DNA of 64,000 bases from Datnioides undecimradiatus (GCA_008933995.1 WARS01002753.1:186001-250000); one strand, 5' to 3'. Shown: positions 49,561 to 61,520, numbered from the stretch's first letter. The notes: generated from the sequence alone by a model not told the origin. Translations and numbers: made by a program.

Positions 49561-50181
49561 TGTTTCTGCGTTGCCGCTAATGGCTTCGGATTGAAAAGGT
49601 GTTGAAATAAGCAACACGCTGGACAGTGGAGAGCGGTTACAGGAGCAAGGACAGCGGCGGGCTAAGTTTTCAAAGACTCTGCCAGAGTTCACCCCTACGA
49701 TTGGTAAGTTTTTCTTTTACTTCCTCCTGCATATAAACGTCTTTCCCAATACGTATTAATACGTCCTGGCACACAGCACCACCTCCCTTCACACTTTACA
49801 CCGATGTCCTTCAAGTTAACCTGTGTTTGATTGTTCTGACCATTTCCATTGTTTTCCTTTGCCCTGCACGTTGCTGTGTCGACACAAATGCATTCAACTG
49901 AAAATTAAAGTTTTAATATTAGATACAAGGAGGAAATTGCACCGTGATTACATCAGTGGCGATGTGTCTTGATCATGCAGCAGCTGAGCTTGTTGGATCA
50001 GCGAACGCCGCCGTCAGGCTGTATCGTGCGTGTGATGCACGGTGCGGCCAGAGGAAAAGGCAACTCGACAGAATTCACTTCGTGTCCGTTCAGTTAGAAA
50101 CAATGGCCGACGTTGACCTCTTTGGTGGGACAATGTGTCACATAGGCCGAGACACATGCTACAGAATTAGCTGAGCTCTAA
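49561..50181. other. Intergenic
   Basis: No gene or confident repeat. Confidence 0.35.
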
Positions 50182-50430
50182 ATAAAATAATATTAATCCC
50201 ACAGAGGGGAAATCTGCAGAGTTACAGCTCAAAGAAGAATCAGGGAAAACTAAGATAATAAATAAGTGACACAAGTGAGGACACACACTCGAGCACTGAA
50301 TTCACATCACTGCACACAATTAATATTGATATTGCACAGTTCATAGCTGTTGCACGAGGGCACTGATGGTCTGCTGGGATTAGCGGTGGCTATATAACCC
50401 GACGACTGCAGGAAGGATCTGTAGTACAGC
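50182..50430 (+). repeat. Second copy of the CTTTATT...CCCACAGAGGGGAAAT repeat
   Basis: Collinear with 31385-31470 (tattaatcccacagagggga, gttacagctcaaag, aataaataag). It continues with tattgcac and gacgactgcaggaaggatct words, also typical of a dispersed fish repeat. Confidence 0.5.
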
Positions 50431-50898
50431 TCTGAAATGGAGTTAAATGGACAAATAATAGGACAGCATATTAAACTTGTACTTACACATCAGACGCATG
50501 GTGCAGCCTGAAGTGCGACAGTTTAAAATAAAATGCGAATGCAAACACTGTGCAATATATAAACCAAGCAATCAGACTAACAAATACAACACACAGGTCG
50601 ACACACAGCTCCCCGCGCTCCTGCAGTGTTTGGATTGCTCCCTGGGAGTGAAGTTATGTAACCATGTGAAGCGTCTGAGATGTGCGATGGGCCTCCTCCG
50701 CTGTTTCAGAGCCGCGACCCTTCAGCTTGTGTTTTATTTTGGAGAAGAGGAAGACGCCGCTGTTGCCAGATCCTGCGAGTCAACAGCTGGGGAATGATGT
50801 TTGTGTCGGTGCAGCCAAAAGAACCCTGTGTTTCCACTTCGCTGTGATGGAGAACCAAAGCGCCGTCATTCACAGTCCCGGGCGTTAGTGTAGACTGT

Positions 50899-51129
50899 CT
50901 ACACCGACGGTCTGACTCCGGGGCAATTCATGGCTCGAACCAGCATTTCCTCCTGACCTGGTGCACAGATGACCTCCGTTTGCGCTCCGGGTCGCAGCTG
51001 CTCATGCTCCTCCACATTCACTGACTCTTTGACACAGATTTTGATGTTTGCTCTCTGCTGGAGCTTGGCCTCCATGATGACAGTGCATGGGCAGGTTTGC
51101 AGTCTACTCCCAGCGCTGCAGTCAGACAC
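50899..51129 (-). pseudogene. Possible mariner-type transposase N-terminal relic
   Basis: From the ATG at 51075 the minus strand reads MEAKLQQRANIKICVK, close to the opening of the helix-turn-helix found at the N-terminus of mariner-type transposases (EQRANIKFCVKLGK in general form). The match fades after about 16 residues and no catalytic DDD/E region is seen downstream. Confidence 0.35.
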
Positions 51130-52480
51130 ACGGCAACATGAAACTAAGGCTCCATTGATGATGGTGCAACATAACTCAGCAGTTATAGGGTGGGAGCTGC
51201 TGTTTCCATGTCACCAGGCCATGAAAACATCTTGATTGAATCTGGAAAGTGATAATATGTAAAATAAGAACACAACAAAGTAAATAATTGAAGTAAATAC
51301 TAAATAAATAATAAAGATGCATGAAAACACTTTGGATTCATGTTCCTAAGTTGAGAAATGAGGATATTCATTGTTCAGTTAACAGGGTTGCTATTAAAAC
51401 ATATACTGTATACATGATTGTATATATATATATAGAGGGAGAGAGTGGTTGCTTGATCTGTGGTATGATATGCAAGTTTCTACAACTTTCTGTCTTTTAA
51501 AGAACCAAAACGAGCTAAAAGCAAAAACCATCCGATGAATAGAAATTATTAGTTTTTAATTAAAAAAAAAAACAATCAGAAAAGCATAAAATATTAACAT
51601 AGATCTTTAAAAAAAAGATTTGTCCGATACGCAATGTCAAGTACAACTTGCGGTAAATGAGATAAAAGATGTGGAAACACTTACGGTCATTCAGAAAATA
51701 CTTAAAACCAAGGTTTTTCATAATACTGTGTTGCACGAACCGGCGAATTAGGCTGATTCCTCTCAGAAATGACTCATATTTTGCTTTCTTTGATCGAACA
51801 GTTGCTTTATTTTCAAAAACAAAAGGTCCGCTGCGTTGGGATTGTAGTCAGCCTCTTTATTGCTGCTCGCTGGGGTGTTAAAGCAGCGTTCACCGCACTT
51901 GCCTCCGCACTCAGCCAGTGGATTTTTATCCTCATGACAAACTCGCACAAAAGTCTCATCCGACCAACAGGCGGGCCCTGAACCTTCAAGGTCTTCTGCT
52001 GGAAGGCCATCGCAGAAGTTATTCTTTCAGAAAACCGGCACATAATGAATAAGAATGAAAAAAAATCTAAAATGAATGGATATTCAGACACACTTTCAAA
52101 ACACTGCCCTTGCTATACCTGGTGTAATAATAAATTAAAATGAATTCAAAAATTAAATGCTTGTAAATTGTGAAAAGGTGAAAATAATGTTAGCCATTGA
52201 TTTTGGCCACTCCTTTGTGAAGTCCCGAGATGAAAAGGAGACTCTTTGTGAGGTGTTTTGCAAATGTGTCATTATGTTTTTCAAGAATGATTAATCCCTG
52301 TAACATTTGATTTTAAATACGAAACGTTTGCGGGTGTGAAAAGCCAAAACTGAGAACGGAGACGAGGAGGAGGAGAACCGCCGCGGTGAACTCGCTTGTT
52401 TAAAAGAAATGATTTGATTTATGCTTTTATGCTTTTTATTGTTGTGCGTCTTGTGTCCATAACTCTTCTCCGTCCTCTGG
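51130..52480. other. Intergenic, AT-rich
   Basis: (TA)7 at 51421-51434 followed by GA. No gene is seen. Confidence 0.4.
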
Positions 52481-52489
52481 TTCTCTGTC

Positions 52490-53450
52490 CTTCTTGTTAG
52501 CGTTCCTCTTCATCTTGTTTTTCCTTTTTGCATCTTCTCGCTTATTCCCATTCTTTGGCTTCGTTCCTACTGCTGTTCCTCTTCCTCCTTGTTTCTGCTC
52601 TCGCTTGAGTTGTGTTCTCCTTTTGTTCCTTGCTCTTCCTCTTTGTGTTCTCCCTTTATCTTGTTTTCATCTTCCTGTTCATGCTCTTCTTTGGTTTTGT
52701 CCCCACTAGTATTCCTCTTTGCTTGTGTTCTTGCTCTTTTAATGTTCTTCTTTGTGTTCTTGCTCTCGTTCTTGCTCGTGTTGACAGTCTTAGTTGTGTT
52801 CTTGCTCATTTTTATCATAAAAGCATAGTTTGCTCATTGTCTTGCTTATGTTCTTCTTCTCCATGTTCTTCTTTGCTTATGTTACTGTTCTTAGATGTGT
52901 TCCTGGTTCTTGTTCTTCTTTTTGGATGTTTTTCCTTGTCATGTTTATGTTCTTCTTTGCTATTGCTTATACTCTTTGCTTATCTTTCCTTCTAGCACAT
53001 GTTCATGTTCTCCTTTGATTTTGCTCGTCTTCTCATCTTTGCTTCTAAGTTGTGTTCCTATCTGTTCTTGCTCATGTTCTTCTTCCCTCTTTTCCTTTTC
53101 CATCATGTTCTCATTCATGTTCTCCTTTGTTTCTCGTCTTACTAATGTTCTTTGCTCGTGGTCTAGCTTGGGTTCTTATTTGCTTATATTCATTTGCTTA
53201 CTTCTGCTTTTTGTTCTTATTCTTGATTGCGTTCCTGTTGTTTTGCACATGTTCTCCTTTGTTTTTGTTTTCACTCATTTTCTTATTTTACTGATAGTCT
53301 TGGTTACACGCTTTGCTGCTGTGAATCTATCTTTTTATTATTTTGGCTCGTCTTATTCATATTTATGTTCTTCTCATGTTTCTATTTGCTCTGTCGCTCT
53401 TTCTTCCTATGCACATTCTGCTTTTTATTGATGTTCTGCTTTGCGCTTGT
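52490..53450 (+). repeat. Degenerate pyrimidine-rich repeat tract (about 950 bases)
   Basis: The tract is dominated by variants of TGTTCTTCTTTGCT and GTTCTTGCTC, with purines depleted along the plus strand. Long overlapping open frames rich in Leu, Phe, Ser and Cys on the plus strand (and Lys/Glu/Asn on the minus) are by-products of the composition. It looks like an old expanded minisatellite that has drifted. Confidence 0.8.
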
Positions 53451-54195
53451 CCTTGACAACCAGTCCACCTAAATATACCGACAAAATGCATTATTTGTAA
53501 CGGCCCTTGACTGCAAAGTGCTTTCTGATCTGATGCCCACATCAAACTGTATTTATTTATTTATCCACACATTCAATTTTTCATTTACACCTTCTTCCCC
53601 GCTTTCTCTTGACAAAGTGCTGCCTTCCAGTATTGAAAGGACAAAACCGTGCAGGACTTGAATGAACGATGGTGTCAAGTGACACTTTTTGGAGCTGGTC
53701 CAGTGAGAGTGAATGAGTGAAGGACGACATCAGTGTGGGTTTGCACTGTACACTTTTCTCCCATTTATCATTAATACCTTTGACAAGACACGGTCTGCTA
53801 TTGTATTTATTAATATTTTACCTCAGTGGTTCACGTCAAGGACCCCTAAACATAATTTAGACCACAGACCCTCATGGGATTTTTGCTTTTGGATGGTTTA
53901 TTAGACCACAGAAGGTGAAACCTATGATACAGTCATACATTCTGCTATTGTGTTACATTTAAAAGGAATTATAGTGAAAGTAAATTATCATCTGTCAAAG
54001 TGTTACTGCTGGTATCACATACTGTATCTTGCTCTTTCAAAAAGTTGCAAAATATTTTATTTATTTATTTCAATTTGTAATTTGCGCATTTGGTGAGTTT
54101 TATTTCAGATCTATATTATTCTCCAAACTATATATTAAAAATACTCAATTCTATCTTATAACTCGAGGTGCTTCTCAGAGTGGAGTCAACTTCAT
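53451..54195. other. Intergenic, hAT-like fragment
   Basis: 53821-53930 (cagtggttcacgtcaaggacccc and agaccacagaccctcatggga) resembles the end of a hAT-type element. Nothing else is seen. Confidence 0.35.
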
Positions 54196-54199
54196 AATC

Positions 54200-54745
54200 A
54201 AAAACACAAGTAGCAATGTGTAGTCATAGAAAAATAAAAAAGGATCATAGAAACACTTTGCCACCTCTGGTAATCCTATAATGTCCTCTGCATTATGCAG
54301 TTTTAATGCAATAGACACTCTATAGAATAGGGTCACCATCCTGATAAAAGTGACAACATATAGTCATAGAAGGGTGTGAGGATCATAGAGACACACTGAT
54401 ACTCGTAGTATTCCTATAATGTTCTCTACACTTTATACTATACATTTCCATACTATATTGTAGAACTAGACACTATAGAATAGAGTGGCCATCCTTATAA
54501 AAGTGAGAAGTAACAACATATAGGCATAGAAGATCATAGAGACACACCGATGCCTCTAGTATTCCTATATTTCTCTACACTATATACTATAAAACTTAAC
54601 TCTATATTACACTGTAGAACTAGACACTGTGGAATAGATAAAAGTGACAAGTGACAACATATAGTAAGAGAAGAGTGTGAGCGTCATAGAGACACACTGC
54701 TGCCTGTAGTATTCCTATAATATCCCTACAATATTTCTTTTATCA
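54200..54745 (+). repeat. Tandem repeat, 140-160 bp unit, about 3.7 copies
   Basis: Units begin TAGTCATAGA at 54221, 54361, 54521 (TAGGCATAGA) and 54662 (TAGTAAGAGA). Shared blocks in order are atcatagagacacac, tagtattcctata, ctacact-atatacta, agacactatagaatag, and aaaagtgacaacatat. Length differences come from internal deletions. AT-rich, no coding frame. Confidence 0.85.
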
Positions 54746-56740
54746 ATCTTATTTTTGCTTATGAATATGCACTTCTAGATGGAGACAACTAATATTAACA
54801 GGAACATATTGAAGAGGAGACTTGATTAACATTCAATTCATAAACAATCTACTGAGCCTGTTACTGAATTAAAATATCACATCTGAATGCTAAATGTTTT
54901 AGAAAATATGTTCTGTAGTCTGAGGACATTAAAGGTTTAAACTGTCAGTCCACAGCAGGCTCACCTGATACTCTGTAATCCAATTCAATACTGCAAACAC
55001 TAGACTAACAATCATTTTCTATTTTTAAGTTTTAAGAATAGCTTAAAGCGACACACCTGTTGATTGCAGCTTGTTATTGGGTATTATTGTACACTTGGCA
55101 CTGAAAAAAGAACTTGTTCCCATTTAAACCTACACAGATTTTGATGCTACACCTCCGATTTGTGGCTGTTGACTCCTTATATTTTTATTTAACCATCTCT
55201 GAGAGGACTCTTTGTCTCTTTCTACCTTTTCCCAATTCAGTTTGAACGACTGAACTGTACTTTCTTCCCCCCAAACCCTTCATACAAAATAACATGTATT
55301 TGTAACAAAGACTTTTATGCAGAAAGCCCATTCACAAATACAGAGCACAGCCTCTTAGCCGTCTGACTGCGCCGAGTCAAGCTTTTGTGGCGAGCGATTG
55401 AAAACGTCTGAGTGGTTTTGTGTGTGCACGCAGAAAGTCAACACGCTCAGCACATACTGTATGTAACGTATACTCATGTTGGTTGTTATTTCCCAATAAA
55501 TCCTGTGAGTTGCATGTCAGGCGTGTCCAAAGAGCTGACATGTTGGATGAATGGTGTAGTGTAAGGAAGAAGTAAGGAGTGCACTCACACACACTCACAC
55601 ACACACACACACACAAACAGCTGACAGAGATTTGCTGTGGCCCATGCCGGGTTAAAGACTTGTTCTCCTGTTAAGATTTCAGCTACTTCCTCCCAGCAAC
55701 ACGCCCTCGTGCGCGCACTCATGCGCGCACCAACACACAATTTCATTGTTTCTTGATGCAGGCGACAGGTGTGTGTGTGGGTGTGGGTGTGTGTGCGTGT
55801 GCGTGTTTTTGGCACAGCCTGCTGCCACAGTTGTGTTTCCGAGCTGTTGTGTGTGTTTCAGTTTTAGACGTTTCACATGATAACGCCACAACGGTGTTCG
55901 TCACTCTGCAGGTAGAGTCAGCTGGATTCATCTAAATATATGATATTACCTCATATAAATATAAATATAAACAATAAAACTGTTAAATGCTAAATGTGTT
56001 TATACGCAGCTGTACATGGTTGTATTTGGTATCTGCAGCCCTGAGTCTTGACAGTACTGAATTCACTGAGGAACCTTGGTTTCCTTGGTTTTCAATCCAC
56101 TGTTCCCCTTCCTTCCATATACAGTTTCTAAATTGAGTTTTTAAACACTAACCACAAAATACAGTGACATACACTCAACAGCCACTTTCTAAGGCACACC
56201 TGCACAACCCACTACAATACAATCTGCAGTAAATTCTACTTTTGCGATGAAAATGTTCCACGTGCAGTGATTTTTGCAGCAATGTGACTGTGCAAAGGTA
56301 TATTTATCATTATTAAAACGCATTAAACAATGTGTTTCTGTTAAATATTCTTTATTTTACTTGTAGTGGCAACAGTTTATCACAACAAGCATCTTTTTTT
56401 AAATAATAAAGCTTATTTTTAACATATCAGAGAATATTAATATCAGCTGGCCAACACTATCAAGGATTAATTAGCATAAATCATATCAACTTTAATCAAC
56501 ATTACAGTGCCGTTCCTGTTTTTTTATGTTAATACACAACAAAGTGTCTCCATATTAACATGTTTTAAAGTTTTCATACTGTAATTTCATAAAAAATAAA
56601 CTGCTTTGTCAAGAATATATTCGCCAAACAGTTGTTGTGAACTGAGGTCCCGCCTCTTGCTCAGCAGAGCCAATCATATGTAAGCAAAAGAAGACAAACA
56701 CGTATGTACTTTAACTTTGCTTTTATTGGACCACGTCTCG
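54746..56740. other. Intergenic with (CA)/(GT) runs
   Basis: No gene is seen. CA at about 55585-55614 and GT-rich DNA at 55769-55805. Confidence 0.4.
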
Positions 56741-56741
56741 T

Positions 56742-56886
56742 TTTGTGTGTGTGTGTGTGTGTGTGTGTGTTAACTTAATAATTTACACACAGGAGATAAA
56801 CACACACACACACACACTGTAACCTACAAAGGATAAAAACATGTTAATGCACTCTTTGCCAACATGCAGGTATACATCAAGTCCAT

Positions 56887-56926
<40 letters not shown>
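56742..56926. repeat. Opposed (GT)n and (CA)n runs
   Basis: (GT)n at 56742-56770, (CA)n at about 56800-56817 and (CA)19 at 56889-56926. The first two are complementary and separated by about 30 bases, so they can pair as a hairpin. Confidence 0.8.
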
Positions 56927-56927
<1 letters not shown>

Positions 56928-58330
56928 GGCGCTGGCTGTCCTTGAGGGGGCATTGGTAATACGGAGGGTCATGCTCGGGTCTTTCTCATCAAGCGACCGA
57001 ACAAAACCTGCACTCTCCTCCAACCATGAAGGGAAAGCAAGTGGTGAAGGATGAGTGAGGCTGAACAGGAAGCGCCACAACAGCTCAGCCTCTCCCACAT
57101 GTGAAGCTGCACTTCATTATCTGAATATTTGGCTTGAAGATCCACACTTCACCTTGTATCAGAGCTGGAACACTATTATTATTTTTTTAAATGTTGTTGT
57201 TATTTATCAAGCAAAAATTCATTCATTTTTGATAAATAATTGATTCATTTAACCGTTTTTATTAATGTTAAAAGTTGAATTTCTCTGGTTTTGGACTGCT
57301 ACATATCAGGGTTTTAATATTTTCAGATATATTATGAACTATATATTTAATTAGTTGCAGCCTATTTTGTATATTTATTTATGTTCAGTGATTATTAATA
57401 TGGATACCAGTGCAGAGGAGAGTGGAGTTTATCACTTTTTCAAATTAATTTGTTCAAATATATAAAGATTTCTCACAGTAGCCGCCAATATTAATAAGCA
57501 TTTATTGAAGTAAATACTCTAAACAAGTAATAACCGAGTTAAACTTAACATATGTACCGTTCTGTGTTGTATATGTTGTGTTTTTACATGATTTCAGATG
57601 TTTCTTATAAGTTTCAAAAAAATCTGTAGTTGATCAGGCTCCGTTATCGGTTTCCTGTCGACGGCGTCATCGTCTCCTCTCTGTCCGTGTTTAGTTTGTG
57701 TGTCAGCAGCTTGATAAACTGACTCTGGATCAGCTGTAAGACACATTTCTGTGCTCCTCTTTTCAGCCGCTGCTTGTTTTTAACTCTGTATCTGAAGCAG
57801 ATGAAGGATTTCAGTCGTCGGACGTCTGGATCTGAAGTTATCAGAGAAACAAGCTGAGCAAACGTTAGCAGCAGCTCGGCTCGCCGCCCCTCCAGGACGT
57901 CCCGTGTGCGGCCGACAGCGTAGGAGAAACAGTGGTTTTTAAGGTGGAACTGCTTAAATCTGAATTTTTATTCATTTAAATCAACAAATTTGTGTGATTT
58001 TAAAAGGAGAAGACCTCTGTGGATACTTCAGCTCCAGTTCAGGAGACGTACTATGCAGGATTCTCATGTTAAAGCTTTTAATAAACTTAATCTTAATCTG
58101 AAAACTAGTAAATGGATTAAAGAACACTTTATTTCCCTCTGAAATGAACAAAGAAAAAGGAAATGTCACACTTGAGCACAGTACTCAGTTAAATGTTAGG
58201 GGCTTTCCACCTGTGCTCATGTGCTTACAGGCTCTGTAGCTGTGCTGTAACTGATGATTACAGACCAAAAGCAGCATTACAGCTGAGACTGAAGCTGAGC
58301 CTCTGGTGCCCCCTAAAGCAAACTTATCAT
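56927..58330. other. Intergenic
   Basis: AT-rich from 57180. No gene is seen. Confidence 0.35.
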
Positions 58331-58334
58331 TTTA

Positions 58335-58560
58335 TCAGAGAAAGGCGGCGTTTCCTGTCCGCGTTTCATCCGACACGTACTTCTGACACAGCCTCGCGGG
58401 GCTGTCGGAGCGCCTGCAGTCAGTTAGCGTCGTCACAGTGACCCTCGGTTGTCCGGGGTCGAGCTGGCGGCGGGACTTTGGGAACGCGGAGGTGTTTCAT
58501 TTTCCAGATTTCAAAACAACAGAATTCGCGGGAGCGTTCCCTCGCCGGTGCTGAGCAGGG
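58335..58560. other. CpG-rich island of unknown role
   Basis: CpG density is much higher than the surroundings (tcgcggggctgtcggagcgc, gtccggggtcgagctggcgg). It contains CGTCACAGTGACC at 58431-58443. There is no gene model: no conserved start or exon is visible on either strand. It could be an enhancer or the first exon of a non-coding RNA. Confidence 0.35.
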
Positions 58561-58631
58561 ATGAAATAGTACTCCGTCTTTCTCTGGGTTAGACACAACA
58601 CGAGGATCAGCCAGCAGCATTCCAGTGTGAC

Positions 58632-58633
<2 letters not shown>

Positions 58634-58673
<40 letters not shown>

Positions 58674-58808
58674 ATTTGTTGTTTGCTTTGCTTTGCTTTG
58701 CTGGCACACCGCAGTCAGTTTTCCATTCATGCTCGAGCTGTTAATTGTGTGCTAAAGAGCATTGATGTTACGTTGTGTGTGTGTGTGTGTGTGTGTGCGT
58801 GTGTGTGC
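58634..58808 (+). repeat. Two (GT)n microsatellites
   Basis: (GT)19 at 58634-58671, then (CTTTG)n words at 58683-58702, and (GT)n with GC interruptions at 58774-58808. Confidence 0.9.
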
Positions 58809-59585
58809 GCGCGTATGCATCCTGATCATGTAAGGCAGAACATGTTAGCAACCGCGTGTGGCATGCCTGCAGCCGGTACAGTTGATTTGGGGCTAAACTA
58901 AAACACATTGGAGGTTTTCTTTCGTCAGCTGACGCATTTTTTTTCTCCCTGCAAACTGAAAATTCACAAATTTGCACAAGAAATTAAAATTTATAACACG
59001 TTATGGTCTGAAATTAAAGGGGCAGCAGGTGTGACGGTGCAGGAAGCTAAGCAATGCTCTGCTCTGCAGCTACAGCCTCTGACTAAATTAACTTTAACCA
59101 TTTTGAATTAACTAATTAATCACCTTGTTGTTTCTTCTTGTTTGAAGTGTCGCTAGGTTCTGTTTGCGCACATACTGTAAAAGAGCTGCTCGCAATGTAA
59201 ATGAGACACACACCAATTCACATTAAAGCAGTGATTCATTATAATAAAAGTATAGTTTAAAGTCTCGTGGAGATCCACGAATCTAACTAATCTGATTGGT
59301 CGATAATCACTGTGAGTCAGAAGGAGGCGGGATGTCGGTGAATTTGATTGGATAGATATTTAAACAGTGGCCTAATATTATTAAATTTAGGTCAACAAAA
59401 CCAGTAGTTCGCCAGTTTTAGTGCTATAAAACAGATTCATGTTGCAGCAGAGGTTCAGGAGATGAAAGGGGCGTCCAATCAGAAACGATTTCCTGTTTCC
59501 CTCCGAAAACAAAACAGATTTGATCAGAAAATGTCCGGATGTCTTCAAAACTGAGCCCGCAGCTGTGTTTCAGTTCGCTTTAATG
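58809..59585. other. Intergenic
   Basis: No gene is seen. Confidence 0.35.
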
Positions 59586-59589
59586 ACTT

Positions 59590-59870
59590 GATTTGCTCCT
59601 GGTCTTGATTTTTTCGCTCAACCTTGCCTCCAAAAGAAACATTTCTAATGACGACCGACGGCCGGGTGAGTGGCGGCCGAGAAGACGCCGAACGCTCCTG
59701 ATTGAAAATTCCTCATTGAACCTTGGAGCCTCCAGTCCCATAATAAGCGCGGATCGATGGCTGAATGGCGCCCGCGAGATGAGCCGAGCTGCACTTCAAT
59801 GGCAGATATTTGGGGTTTTAAAAGCTTCTCCGCGCCACTGGTTGCGGGGAACAGGTGCGCCGGTTGTTTG
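59590..59870. promoter_or_regulatory. Candidate conserved non-coding element, 2.3 kb upstream of vgll2
   Basis: Repeat-free, balanced segment rich in CpG words with TTTCTAATGACG and CTCATTGAACC. It stands apart from AT-rich flanks. Inference. Confidence 0.33.
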
Positions 59871-60059
59871 AGGGGGTGGGGGGTCAGCCAAAAAGACGGT
59901 CGAGTGCCAGAAAGACAGAAACCGGTCCAACGGATAATTAACAACACAAGAATCCACGTTGAAAGCACAACAATTACATTAACGTGCGTGCATGTTTTGA
60001 TTTTTTTGCCTGCTTGTAGCACAGATTGACTTAGCAGTAGCTCGTTGCACCCGATCACT

Positions 60060-60545
60060 TATTAAAAGTTGTTTATTAGACGTTTTCATGCAGGCGAACA
60101 TCACAAACAAGTTAATTAAAAAAATAAACATATACATGAGCTGAAAAAGCCAGAAGAGACATAATAAACAGATCGCCGCGGCGTCCGAAACACCTCGGGG
60201 AGCGTTTGGGCGTCATTAAAAATGTGATATTGATTATTAAAAGGATCATTCTGGGTGAGGAATCGGCTCCTCTGGCTCCGTCGCAGTCGGTTCGTAATGA
60301 TCTGTCAGCTGGAGACTCAATTACACGGCTTCAAAGCTTCGTGTAAACAGCTCAGTCTAAATAAATTGGTGCAACCGACCACAAACTTCCCCCGGCTGTG
60401 TTTTTAGCAATCAGGAATTTGTCCGTTTTGGGAATCCCAAGCAACTGTTTTCCTCCGCCGCTGTCTGCGTTTCTGCTGGGAGTCAGATAACGGAGCGGAG
60501 TTTAAATCCAAAAGGTGGGAATGTTTGGTTTATTTGTAATAAACC
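60060..60545. promoter_or_regulatory. Candidate conserved non-coding element, 1.6-2.1 kb upstream of vgll2
   Basis: Repeat-free with GTTAATTAAAAA, TTGATTATTAAAAGG, AATTACACGG and TCAATTAC homeodomain-type words and unique CpG-bearing sequence between them. Inference. Confidence 0.35.
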
Positions 60546-60689
60546 TGCAAAGCTGCAAACCCTTTAACTGACAGTGTCTGATATTCCTTCGTATTAACTA
60601 AAATAATATTATTCTGGTGATGTTTTGGCACCAAAAATGCTGCTTTTCACTGATCCTAACCAGCGCACACCTGCCCACGCACAGTACAT

Positions 60690-60920
60690 CACAGCTGCAA
60701 CCATTGGTTCATTAACACGATGGAAACACGATTAATTACCAACTACTTTTTTATAATATTTGTATCGACTGAGTCGTTCTCAGGCAAAAATGTCAAACAT
60801 TTTCTGGTTTGAGCCTCTCAAATGTGAGAATTTGCAGCTTTGGGGGGTTGTGACAAGCATTTTTTTACAGTTTCGTGACATTTTTGGGACTAAATTTAAC
60901 CCATAAATTGATGAAATGTG
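60690..60920 (+). repeat. Dispersed GCTGCAAC...GATTAAT repeat copy
   Basis: gctgcaaccattggttcatt, acacgattaatta, caggcaaaaatgtcaaacattttctgg, ctcaaatgtgagaatttgc and tgacatttttggga occur in the order known for this fish repeat. Confidence 0.5.
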
Positions 60921-61059
60921 AAAATAAATAGCAAATCTGCAGCCGCACAGTAAAGAATGTTTAAAATGACCTCAAATAATGAAGTTACACTAATTTCATG
61001 AATGTCACAGTTTGATCGTGTAGTTTTTGGACTCTCCATGTTTTGTTTCCTGATCCGCT

Positions 61060-61260
61060 GCTTGCTGATGGTTGCCGGCGACCTCTGACCTCCAGGACTA
61101 GCAGCAAACTGGCGGCAGACTATTTGACCTTTGACCTCCAGAATTTGGGAGGCCGCCGAGGAATTGTGGGACCTCGCAGCGTCGCATTCCTCTCATTTCT
61201 GTGTTTACTCATTCAATTAGCGGCGAGCGCAGCCGAGCGCTAACTGCTCCGGGTGCAGGT
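61060..61260 (+). promoter_or_regulatory. Candidate vgll2 upstream element with DR1 and X-box-like sites
   Basis: TGACCTTTGACCT at 61125-61137 is a perfect DR1 (two TGACCT half-sites, one-base spacer), the site of HNF4, RXR heterodimers and COUP-TF. A third TGACCT lies at 61086-61091. GTTGCCGGCGAC at 61071-61082 is one base away from an RFX X-box half-site pair. Motifs seen; use inferred. Confidence 0.4.
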
Positions 61261-61515
61261 GCGTTACTGTAACTGATCGCACGAGCAAAACTCAAGTTCA
61301 AGATCATTCATGGACATTTAACCACGTTTGAGGAGCAAACGTCACTCGTCAGCACGGGATCGACACGTGTTACAGAGCGGGAGCTGAGAAAAACACGTGA
61401 CAGCGTGTTTAAACGTAACAGGATGAGAAAGGCAGAGTTAAAACAGCAAGAAATACGAGAACTGCATTAAAATCATATAAAGTGGCAGTTACTTTGGTGA
61501 TGGTGGTGAGGTTTC

Positions 61516-61520
<5 letters not shown>

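Noticed and set aside
50888..50904. GTGTAGAC-T-GTCTACAC palindrome
   Set aside because: Real but isolated, with no context suggesting function.
52567..52818. Lys/Glu-rich minus-strand ORF (83 codons)
   Set aside because: Complement of the same low-complexity tract.
52895..53431. 178-codon Cys/Phe/Leu-rich ORF and overlapping frames
   Set aside because: They come from the degenerate TTCTT repeat; several frames on both strands stay open for the same reason.
54200..54745. CRISPR-like array
   Set aside because: Units are 140-160 bp and similar throughout, with no short repeat/unique spacer pattern; the host is a vertebrate.
59645..60058. 137-codon minus-strand ORF 2 kb upstream of vgll2
   Set aside because: No recognisable protein. 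The segment looks like conserved non-coding DNA and the opposite strand is also open.
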